Below, one piece after another: positions 52,420 to 60,272 of a stretch of DNA of 64,000 bases. The stretch is from Pseudobacteriovorax antillogorgiicola (GTDB taxonomy: Bacteria; Bdellovibrionota_B; Oligoflexia; Oligoflexales; Oligoflexaceae), in NCBI RefSeq assembly GCF_900177345.1, contig NZ_FWZT01000004.1, positions 310,001 to 374,000 on the forward strand, read 5' to 3'. The first letter of the stretch is position 1; each line of letters begins with the position of its first letter. A program made the position numbers and the translations under genes. The notes under the pieces are model-generated. The model was given only the letters and a program-made list of their open reading frames with translations, did no database searches and had not been told where the DNA came from.

Positions 52420-54249
52420 TCAAAAGAACTTGGCTATTCCAAAACTAATGTTAGATTCATATCTACTTCGCTGTAGGGCGATTCGTATCTGTCTGGATTC
52501 GTCTAGTTCAAGCCTGGTTTCCATGCTTATGGTCGTTTTGTCGTCTCTATCAGTTGGAGAATTTCCCAAACTAAACAGTCTAAAGTGCGACTGAAAAAGG
52601 CTTCGGATTCGATGATTCCATCGGCTCAGAACTCCAAGCTTCATATATAACGGCGCTAGCCATTCCGAGCTACCATAGCTTAAGTCTGCAGAAAGAAGGC
52701 CAAAGACCGTCCATTGACCATGCCAAGCCCATGACTGGGCCTTACCAATGCCACCTGTAAAGTAGGCAGCATCATAAGCAAGGCCATCGGGGCGATAAAC
52801 GCCTCCTCCGGCTTCCCAAGCCCAAGCTGTGTCAAATGCTGTATCTTCATTTAGGGCAAGAATATGGATGAGACTAGCATCGTAATTGAAATTGCTATGA
52901 TAGAAGGCCTTGATGTCCAGATAGTTCACTTGATAGTGAGGCTCAAAGCCTTTATAGGAATCTAGAATGTCGTGAAAACCATACTTAAATCGAAACTCGG
53001 GACCCCATCGATCTCCTTGCATACTTAATCCAAGTCGAACTTTTCTAACTTTGTGTCCTAAGCTAGGATCGTTGCTCGCAGAGCGTAGAGCCTTTGAAGG
53101 GACTGGTTGATCGATGCTAGCAACTTTAAGAAGTACCTGATTCTCGAAATCGATAATCTTCTGTTGTTCGTCCCAAGACGATATTCTTTTCTTGTAAGTA
53201 ATCAAATCCAGCTGGGCATCCAGATAAGCAGGGCTTGCGATCTGATCGTTCTGCATGTTGAGTTGATCTATCGATGCTACCAATGATCTTACTTGACTAT
53301 TAGGTAGGTGCGAGATTTTGTAGAGCACTTGATCACGCAATGAGGGCTTATACTTAATACTGGTTAATGAGATATTTTCGACGAGAATTGATACGATCTG
53401 GTGTGGAGATACAAAAACACCTGTTTTGTCAGCTAGCATCGCGTTTGGAAAGAGAACATCGATAATCTCTAGCAAAATAGAGGCACAGTTGTCATCGATG
53501 AAATAGTAGTCAATCAGCGCAGTTTGATAGAGTTCCCAAATATGTTCGATGAATAGAAGACGCTGAGGCTCAGATAAGCTAATTTCATACTCCCAAAGGC
53601 TACGATTTTCACTCAGGTTATATTCGTTAACCATCTTATAGTAGGGTTCTAGACTAAAGACTCCGTAGTAGCCTCCGACCATGCCTTTCACTATGTATAG
53701 CAGGCCGTCGTTAGGGTCGAGTGCCGCTGCAAACGATAGTCCGTAATTTAGGTAGTCATACCCTTGCTGTCGTTTCAGATTTAGTTTTATGAAAGTATGA
53801 CCAAAAAGCGATGATGGATTATTTTCGTAGGCCGAGGCATAGACAAGGCTAATACTTTCTAAGGCAAGCTTTGTTCGCCAGTGTGCGATTCCCTCGCAAT
53901 GTGGTTTCTTCCTGCGAATGAACTTCTCTAGGAAACGGTATCGGGCTGGGAATAGGCATATAGGATCAATATATTGACCTTTATGGCGAAGTTTCTTTCC
54001 GGAGTTCATAAATTGAATTGTAGCAGCTTTTTCCGCGACTGGATCACTATTGCCCTCTGGGTGAAAGAAGAACGATGGGTGGTCTATGGTACTTTCGTAC
54101 CCAAACAACGACTTCTGATAATGCAAAAGTCTTAGCCACTGTGGGTCGAGGGCGGTGAGTCTGGAATCGGCGAAGGCTTCTTCTGATATAAGTACCCTCA
54201 GAAGAAGCCACAAGAGATAGTTGTATCTAGAAGGCGCTAAGCTTGACAC
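52420..54249 (-). CDS. DUF4105-domain envelope protein
   Basis: 609 residues with a signal-anchor or signal peptide (cleavage near EEAFA-DSR). The DUF4105 domain spans about 125-300, with SAYENNPSSLFGHTFIKL (conserved His), YDYLNYGLSFAA and YYFIDDNCASILLEIID (conserved Cys). This NlpC/P60-like His/Cys pair is typical of the family. As I recall, a DUF4105 protein was reported as a lipoprotein N-acyltransferase in Bacteroides (Lnb), which would suit this lipoprotein-rich genome. That transfer is tentative. The C-terminal 230 residues look like a beta-barrel. It starts at GTG, overlapping the end of the DUF3015 gene by 13 bases. Confidence 0.82.
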   Translation of the reverse strand: MSSLAPSRYNYLLWLLLRVLISEEAFADSRLTALDPQWLRLLHYQKSLFGYESTIDHPSFFFHPEGNSDPVAEKAATIQFMNSGKKLRHKGQYIDPICLFPARYRFLEKFIRRKKPHCEGIAHWRTKLALESISLVYASAYENNPSSLFGHTFIKLNLKRQQGYDYLNYGLSFAAALDPNDGLLYIVKGMVGGYYGVFSLEPYYKMVNEYNLSENRSLWEYEISLSEPQRLLFIEHIWELYQTALIDYYFIDDNCASILLEIIDVLFPNAMLADKTGVFVSPHQIVSILVENISLTSIKYKPSLRDQVLYKISHLPNSQVRSLVASIDQLNMQNDQIASPAYLDAQLDLITYKKRISSWDEQQKIIDFENQVLLKVASIDQPVPSKALRSASNDPSLGHKVRKVRLGLSMQGDRWGPEFRFKYGFHDILDSYKGFEPHYQVNYLDIKAFYHSNFNYDASLIHILALNEDTAFDTAWAWEAGGGVYRPDGLAYDAAYFTGGIGKAQSWAWHGQWTVFGLLSADLSYGSSEWLAPLYMKLGVLSRWNHRIRSLFQSHFRLFSLGNSPTDRDDKTTISMETRLELDESRQIRIALQRSRYESNISFGIAKFF

Positions 54250-54716
54250 GTTTCAACAGCTATGGGTAGTTGATTGAGAAGTCGCTCGGTGCTACCTACT
54301 ACTGCCATAGGTGTATCCTGGCCATTAAAGAGTGTCGTAAAATGAGCTCTGAGGTGAGCTTTGATCCTAGGGCTGCTCAAGAAGTTACAGCCGAACGTAC
54401 CTAGATAGGAATTCAGGTACTCTCCCTGACCCCGCGCAATGTCTTGCTTCAGCTGATAAAGATTGTGCTCAGCATACATGATACTTTCCTTTTCAGCTTT
54501 CACGATTGAATGCTTTGCACAGTTCGAGGTGCCTAGGGTCATCCCTAACGTTGAAATGGGGAGCAAGACACCGTTAGTCACCCACCGAGCGGCAGATGAA
54601 AGCAAACTATTTTTTTTGAGGATGTACCAACCAGGGCCGCAGCCACTGCTACTATCAGCACCTTGGACGGGACTGGTTAACAATGCTAGTGCCATGGCGA
54701 CAAAGGCTAATTTCAC
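54237..54716 (-). CDS. DUF3015-domain periplasmic protein
   Basis: 159 residues with a signal peptide (cleavage near VQGAD). The family signature is present: GCGPGWYILKKN, then TLGTSNC, then an AEHNLYQLKQDIARGQGEYL segment and GTFGCNF. Four cysteines are probably paired. Function unknown. GTG start with AAGGAG seven bases upstream. The downstream DUF4105 gene overlaps it by 13 bases, so the two are translationally coupled; I have seen these two families paired in other proteobacteria. Confidence 0.88.
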   Translation of the reverse strand: MKLAFVAMALALLTSPVQGADSSSGCGPGWYILKKNSLLSSAARWVTNGVLLPISTLGMTLGTSNCAKHSIVKAEKESIMYAEHNLYQLKQDIARGQGEYLNSYLGTFGCNFLSSPRIKAHLRAHFTTLFNGQDTPMAVVGSTERLLNQLPIAVETCQA

Positions 54717-54843
54717 CGCTAGCTCCTTATTAAGCTCTAATTTGTGATAATTAGCTTATAGGTTAGTGCATTTCCATGAACATGCAACCAGATAAATGCC
54801 ATGATTTTTTGACCGAGAAGATCTTCTAGGTTTGCCTCCCGAT

Positions 54844-57060
54844 CTATCCTGCTTGGAGCACCGTTTCTGGAGTTTTCTTCAAGCTGGTGAGAGGAATCTG
54901 AATCTTGAATTGAATGGCAGCAAAGCCTTCTTTTTCCTTCGACAGTTGCTCAACAATGATTCGGCCACCTAGATCGTTTTCGATGGTATACTTCACTGCA
55001 TCCATTCCTACACCGCGACCAGAAATGTCTGAAACCCGCTCCGCTGTGCTCATATGGGGTTTGAAGATAACTTCGACGGCCTGCTCTAGGGGAGCATCCT
55101 GAGGAAGATTACCGATCTCGCGCAACTTCTTCAAATTGAGGCCTCGACCGTCGTCTCGTAAAGTGACTTCTAACGTATCATTGTTGATTTTCGAATGAAG
55201 ATAGATCCGACCTTCAGGGCTTTTACCTAGCTTTTCTCGCGCTTCTGGAGTTTCGACTCCGTGATCCATGGAGTTGCGAATCATGTGTGTGAAAGCGCCG
55301 TCTAGTTTATCCCAGTCGTCTCCAGACACGATCATGTCTTGCCCCGAGTACTCGAAACTCAGTGGGATCTTTCCAAGTTCAGGAGCAACTTCCGAGACTC
55401 TTTCTATAATCTCGTGAAGATGATCTTGGAGAGTTCGGTGGTTTCGGCTGGTAAGTAAATTTGACATTTCATAAAGCATTGACTCAGCTTGCTTGGTGTC
55501 TATGAGGAACTGATCAATGATTTTTTTGACTTCGGCCATGTCTTCATCAGAAATTTGGCCCGGACCTTCCTTACGCCCTAGTTTCTCATCGTTGATCGTC
55601 TGATACTCATCCAAAGTGTTTAAGATTGTTTGGGTGGAATCGTGGAGTTGGCTCAACACGTCTTTTGAAAAGTCTGTTTTTGGACTATTCTTGATTTCTA
55701 GGAACCTTTCCTCAACTTCGTGAACGGTGCTGCTGACGATTTTAAAGCCATACGTTCGCAATATCCCCTTGGCAGTGTGCAAATTTCGAAAGAGTATGGC
55801 AATGTCATCCTCATCAAAAGACCCTTTGGTAAGTCGTGTCACACATTCGTCGAGCAAGACCCGAGATTTACCAATTACCTCTTGGAACTTTCCAACATCA
55901 AGTTGGACAATTTGCTGGATTATTTCGAGTTCCCTAGATTTTTCTAGGGATGCTGCTTGGAGTTTCTTTAGTTCTGTGACGTCACGTACGGTAACCATCA
56001 TTTTCTCGATCTTCTGGTGCTTTAGGATCGGACACCAATCGAGCTCTAAAAATTTAGTTTGGCCGTCTATCTCGATTTGAAACTCATCAGGAAGATGTTT
56101 ATGGTTGAGTTTGAAAGCGACGCTCTTATTGCCTAGTGATGCAATAATCGCGCTTTTTGCACAATCAATTTCCTCGCTGCCCATGGAGGAGGACCTTTGG
56201 AATAGAAATTCTTCAAACGGTTTGTCTGCGATATCTTTGTCAAGAAATATATTCTCAAGAAAAGCAGAGTACTCTGGGTGAACTTTGTAGTCTTTAGTAA
56301 TGGTGAATATACCTTGCTCGATGTTTTTTAACATGGATGAGATATCTTCTGTTTTTTCTTCGATCATCTCTTGTAAGTTATTGGTAAAAGCTTTTATCTT
56401 ATCGCGCATATAGTCGAAGCCAGAAGCCAAGACTCCTAACTCATCCTCACGGCTTGTATCGATCTCTACATCCCAGTCTCCTTCAGCAAGCTTGACGGAA
56501 TTTTGTTGAAGGGCATCAATGGGCTTTTTTATAAGATTTCGTATTGAAATATTAAGGGTGGCTCCAACGAAAATCAACAGGAATAGGGCGAGAACAGTGA
56601 CTCCCATCAATGTGAATTTTATGGATTGAATGGGGCGGGCCTTGGAGACGACAACCACGATCGTTCCAATCATTTCCCCTTCTTTAACAAGATCAGCGTC
56701 GCTAACAATGTAACTGCTTCCAGATCGATAATCCTCAATCTCATTGGAGAATCCATCTGTCGTTCTCTTATACTGTTCTGTTCCGTCCTTATCTCGGACA
56801 AGAAAGCCAACCACATCTGGGTCCTGAACTATCGCCTCGGATAGAAGCTCTATAGCTTCGTTGTTGTAGTTCCAAATGGGGTCAGTGAGAGCTAGTTTGG
56901 CTAACCCACGGACATTCTCACTTTTCTGCTGGATATTTTCATTAACTTCCTGGGTTGTGTATATTCCTATCGCTGCTGCAAAAAGTGTAATACTTCCAAA
57001 GATAACGGAAAGAATAACGGCTTGTAATCTACCTGATATACTTTTTTTTGGCGTCTTCAT
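54844..57060 (-). CDS. membrane HPt-HATPase sensor kinase (CheA-like, no CheW domain)
   Basis: 738 residues from ATG 57060. TM1 (about 10-35), periplasmic sensor, TM2 (about 145-170), HAMP (about 170-225), a PAS-like domain (about 250-375), an HPt domain with phospho-His in FRNLHTAKGILRTYGF, then a CheA-type HATPase (about 570-735): MIRNSMDHGVETPEAREKLGK (N box), LRDDGRGLNL (G1), SDISGRGVGMDAV (G2). No P5/CheW-like domain follows, so it is not a classical chemotaxis CheA. The last gene of a four-gene minus-strand cassette, 54 bases behind the CheY gene. It probably phosphorylates that CheY from its own HPt. Confidence 0.88.
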   Translation of the reverse strand: MKTPKKSISGRLQAVILSVIFGSITLFAAAIGIYTTQEVNENIQQKSENVRGLAKLALTDPIWNYNNEAIELLSEAIVQDPDVVGFLVRDKDGTEQYKRTTDGFSNEIEDYRSGSSYIVSDADLVKEGEMIGTIVVVVSKARPIQSIKFTLMGVTVLALFLLIFVGATLNISIRNLIKKPIDALQQNSVKLAEGDWDVEIDTSREDELGVLASGFDYMRDKIKAFTNNLQEMIEEKTEDISSMLKNIEQGIFTITKDYKVHPEYSAFLENIFLDKDIADKPFEEFLFQRSSSMGSEEIDCAKSAIIASLGNKSVAFKLNHKHLPDEFQIEIDGQTKFLELDWCPILKHQKIEKMMVTVRDVTELKKLQAASLEKSRELEIIQQIVQLDVGKFQEVIGKSRVLLDECVTRLTKGSFDEDDIAILFRNLHTAKGILRTYGFKIVSSTVHEVEERFLEIKNSPKTDFSKDVLSQLHDSTQTILNTLDEYQTINDEKLGRKEGPGQISDEDMAEVKKIIDQFLIDTKQAESMLYEMSNLLTSRNHRTLQDHLHEIIERVSEVAPELGKIPLSFEYSGQDMIVSGDDWDKLDGAFTHMIRNSMDHGVETPEAREKLGKSPEGRIYLHSKINNDTLEVTLRDDGRGLNLKKLREIGNLPQDAPLEQAVEVIFKPHMSTAERVSDISGRGVGMDAVKYTIENDLGGRIIVEQLSKEKEGFAAIQFKIQIPLTSLKKTPETVLQAG

Positions 57061-57114
57061 GAATCCATTTTCCCATCTATCTGCTCGCAATCCAGAAAGT
57101 GCTCGGCATGCAGC

Positions 57115-57489
57115 CTAAGCTGCATCTTCTAACACAGCGTCAATTGCTTCGATTATTTCTTCCTCATCAAAAGGCTTCACAATCCAAGCCATCACACCAG
57201 CTTCCTTGCCCTGTTGCATCAGTTCTTTCGTTGACTCAGTTGTTAGCATAAAGGCTGGAGTTTCTTTAAACTGAGCCTGCTCTTTGATCCTCTTTATCAT
57301 GGAAATGCCATCTAGTTCCGGCATATTGAAATCGCTGATGATCAGGTCAATATCTTGATTGGCTTCCGCAACTTCACAACCGTGACGGCCATGATGCCCC
57401 TCTACAACTTGATGCCCTGCTTTTTCAATGACGTCTCGAAGCTGATCCCGTAGTGTTTCCGAATCGTCGACGATCAAAATCTTTGCCAT
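57115..57489 (-). CDS. CheY-like single-domain response regulator
   Basis: 124 residues, receiver domain only. The acidic pocket is VDDSE at residues 7-11, the phospho-acceptor Asp is in LIISDFNMPELDG, the conserved Thr is in MLTTES, and the Lys is in IVKPFD. With no output domain it must act through a target protein, as in CheY. Third gene of the cassette; AGAGG precedes the ATG. Its neighbours on either side are a CheX-like phosphatase and an HPt kinase. Confidence 0.93.
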   Translation of the reverse strand: MAKILIVDDSETLRDQLRDVIEKAGHQVVEGHHGRHGCEVAEANQDIDLIISDFNMPELDGISMIKRIKEQAQFKETPAFMLTTESTKELMQQGKEAGVMAWIVKPFDEEEIIEAIDAVLEDAA

Positions 57490-57506
57490 GGTGTATCCTC
57501 TCCCTT

Positions 57507-58115
57507 CTAGAGAAATGCGATCTTGCGCTTCTTGGTTTTAATCGGTTCTTTAGGAACTTCAATATGAGCAACCCTTTCAGGTCGAACAATGTCGATATGA
57601 GTCGAGCAGACGAGGTTACCCTGATCTGTGGCTAGCAACCAATAGTTCGACTGATGGTGATAGTTCTTTCTCTGGGAAAACATGATTTCATCGGAGCCGC
57701 GTAAACTTAGTGGCAAGCTAAGCCCTACCACAATCTTCTGTTTATCTAGAATGGCTTTCACTTCCCCTGCGCAGGTATTACAAAGCTCTTGAAAAAAATC
57801 TGATACTTTCCCTTGAGGGTCATTACTGAGTCCTTTAGGGAGGCAGGATTCTAAAATCTTGATAGCTATCGGCAGATCATAATGAAGCTTGAAGGTGACC
57901 TCAAGGTCCGGGCCACATAGCAAAATCATCGCCATCCATTTGCCAAATACCATAGACTCCACTTCGTGGGGCTCCACTTTGATATCGACTTTGCTACGGG
58001 TCGAAACATCTAGTTTGTCTTTAGAGACACTTTCGACGATCGAAAAGAGACTTTTGAGAGCTGGAGATGGCTCGTGGGCCTCATTGATATCAACTTGCTG
58101 AACTTGAAGGCTCAT
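57507..58115 (-). CDS. CheX-like CheY-phosphatase domain protein
   Basis: 202 residues. The CheC/CheX active-site pattern E-x2-N then Pro about 22 residues later is present: FFQELCNTCAGEVKAIL then LSLPLSL. These proteins dephosphorylate CheY-P. N- and C-terminal extensions (KTKKRKIAFL tail) are unusual. Its ATG overlaps the stop of the upstream kinase gene (ATGA), and it lies 17 bases before the CheY gene, so kinase, phosphatase and receiver are made together. Confidence 0.78.
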   Translation of the reverse strand: MSLQVQQVDINEAHEPSPALKSLFSIVESVSKDKLDVSTRSKVDIKVEPHEVESMVFGKWMAMILLCGPDLEVTFKLHYDLPIAIKILESCLPKGLSNDPQGKVSDFFQELCNTCAGEVKAILDKQKIVVGLSLPLSLRGSDEIMFSQRKNYHHQSNYWLLATDQGNLVCSTHIDIVRPERVAHIEVPKEPIKTKKRKIAFL

Positions 58116-60058
58116 GCTGCCACCTCCTCAAAGTTTTTGATTGAAAATTCGAAGCCGGCGCCATTTTCGTGATTGTAGATTCGAAGTCCTTCGCCACCGA
58201 GTTCGATAACTCGTTCATGAATGGTCGATAAACCTACTCCTCGACCACTGTGAATTGTAGCAACCTCCTTGGTACTAAAGCTCGGTAGTAGTAGGAACTT
58301 CAGGACCTCTTCTTCACTCAGGTCCGTAAGAGGCTTATCGGTTACATTCATCTGGATTGCTTTACTATGGATTTTGAGTAGGTCGAAGCCTAAACCGTTA
58401 TCTTCAATGCGGAGGTTGATCTTTCGACCATCCGACCAAGCCTTGACATTGATCTTTCCTCGTTCCTTAGCTTTCTCCTTTTCAGGTAAGCCATGATCGA
58501 TAACGTTGGTGATAAGGTGCATGAACGACTCACGGAAGAAGTGCTCTAGATGAGGGCTGTAGGTAATATCCTTCCAGTCGAAGATAATATCAACGTCCTT
58601 ATATAGATTTGTAGCAGTTTTTTCAGCATAGGACTTGAGAAACTCTTCCAAATCTTTACAGCGATGAAAGCCTATTTTCTCGATAGAATTTACAATTTGT
58701 TCTTTTAAATCAGCTTTCAAATTCAATGTTTCTAGCAGGTTATAGGTGTCAGTTTTTTGTTCCGCTAGCCGGTCGGTTTCTTTAGGGTCGATCGAGTGAT
58801 TATCAAGAGCTAGGGTTATCATCCCTGATATCTCGCGCCATTCACCAGCGAGGTTTTTACCGATCACATGAAGGAAAGCATCGAGTTCTTGTGAACTCAT
58901 CATGTTATCTTCCAAGTTTATTTCCCAGCCGTGAATCATTTCAGTCAGATTGTTGATGTCGACGGCACGGAAAAGGGATTTGATGCTATGCAGGGCGAAT
59001 TTTATATCTTTGATGTTTGTGGTCGCAATTCCATGATAAAGCTGCTTTTCGTATCGTGGATAGTCCTGCATGATCGATTCAAGTGTCGTTACAGGTGCCT
59101 TCTCGATACACATATAGTAGCGAACCTTTTTTTGAAGTTGCTTATTCTCGTCCATATTTTCCATGCGCATCTTAACGACTTCCGTGATGTCTGATATGAC
59201 GACAAGGATATTAGTCACCTTACCTTCTTTGGCAATGGCATGAAACTGAGTCCCCAAGTAGAGAATATCTCCACCTCGTTCAAATTTTACTTCTTTAGGA
59301 AATCGTTCTTTCGCAAACTGAAACCACATCTCCTCTTCACCGATGCAAAGCTTCATTTCAGCGACACCGTCTCTTTGTACGGGTGTCAGGTTCTCAACGT
59401 TATCTTCGAAGAGAATTTTGAAAACACTATTTTGCTCCAAGTTGTGCAACCCGAAGATGTGTCTTGTGAATGCCGAGTAAGGCCCTACAATATAGCCTTC
59501 TTCATCAAGAATAAAGATACCAAGAGGCACCGCAGAAAAAATCTGAGAGAGCTGTCGTTCTAGCTGTCGAATTTCGGTAATGTCACTGGCTACGATTGAA
59601 AAGAGGTGCTTCCCATCGCGGGACCGGCTACTAAGTTTATTGATTGACCAATGGTAGTCCTGTGTCACGTTACCAATCTTTATAGGTAACTCAAAATTGA
59701 TAACACTATTCGCATCCCAATCATCCTGATCAACTTCGTTGAGTTTGGACCAGAAGATCTTGCGAATCTCTGAGGTAAAAAGAGTCGCAAAGTCGAATCT
59801 CAGCCACTTTTCTTCAGGTATTCCAAAAATTCGACTGGCGCTTAGGTTTGCCTTCAGTACATGGCCCGAGTGATCGATGATGAAGAACATCTCGTGAAGG
59901 CGATCGATGATAAGTTCAGTTTCTTCCTTCGATTGCGAAAGAGCTTCTAAAATTTTGTGACTTGCACGTAAATTCTGGGCTATAAGATTCTGCTCGTCAG
60001 AAGCATGTGAGTCTGATTTTGTGGTCAGGTCTTCTGCTGAACTACTGTTGTTGCTCAT
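58112..60058 (-). CDS. cytoplasmic PAS-PAS-HPt-HATPase sensor kinase
   Basis: 648 residues from ATG 60058 (AAGGAGGG just upstream). Two PAS domains (about 50-165: MFFIIDHSGHVLKANLSAS; about 170-305: GIFILDEEGYIVGPYSA) are followed by an HPt-like domain with candidate phospho-His in ALHSIKSLFRAVDI. The HATPase (about 500-645) has LITNVIDHGLPEKEKAKERG (N box), IEDNGLGFDL (G1) and SGRGVGLSTIHERV (G2). There are no membrane helices and no CheW domain. First gene of the four-gene cassette, overlapping the CheX gene. Two kinases with the same HPt-HATPase plan in one operon imply signal integration onto one CheY. Confidence 0.88.
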   Translation of the reverse strand: MSNNSSSAEDLTTKSDSHASDEQNLIAQNLRASHKILEALSQSKEETELIIDRLHEMFFIIDHSGHVLKANLSASRIFGIPEEKWLRFDFATLFTSEIRKIFWSKLNEVDQDDWDANSVINFELPIKIGNVTQDYHWSINKLSSRSRDGKHLFSIVASDITEIRQLERQLSQIFSAVPLGIFILDEEGYIVGPYSAFTRHIFGLHNLEQNSVFKILFEDNVENLTPVQRDGVAEMKLCIGEEEMWFQFAKERFPKEVKFERGGDILYLGTQFHAIAKEGKVTNILVVISDITEVVKMRMENMDENKQLQKKVRYYMCIEKAPVTTLESIMQDYPRYEKQLYHGIATTNIKDIKFALHSIKSLFRAVDINNLTEMIHGWEINLEDNMMSSQELDAFLHVIGKNLAGEWREISGMITLALDNHSIDPKETDRLAEQKTDTYNLLETLNLKADLKEQIVNSIEKIGFHRCKDLEEFLKSYAEKTATNLYKDVDIIFDWKDITYSPHLEHFFRESFMHLITNVIDHGLPEKEKAKERGKINVKAWSDGRKINLRIEDNGLGFDLLKIHSKAIQMNVTDKPLTDLSEEEVLKFLLLPSFSTKEVATIHSGRGVGLSTIHERVIELGGEGLRIYNHENGAGFEFSIKNFEEVAA

Positions 60059-60272
60059 GTATCCCTCCTTCAACACTGCTCACCCCTAAATGAGTCGGCT
60101 TACGCAGCTCAACGGCTGGCTGAGAAGAGAGTTTAGGAAAACTCCAAAAATGATGGTAAGTAGCAGATAATATGCGGTAAAAAATATTTTATCATCAAAT
60201 CTATTAATCTCGATTCGAGCAAGCACAAAGTAAGCGGCTTATTTTGAAAAGGTGTTGCACAGGTAAAATTAC

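Noticed and set aside
54816-54827. Palindrome AGAAGATCTTCT after the membrane kinase gene as a terminator
   Set aside because: No loop can form in a perfect short palindrome and no U tract follows on the transcribed strand.
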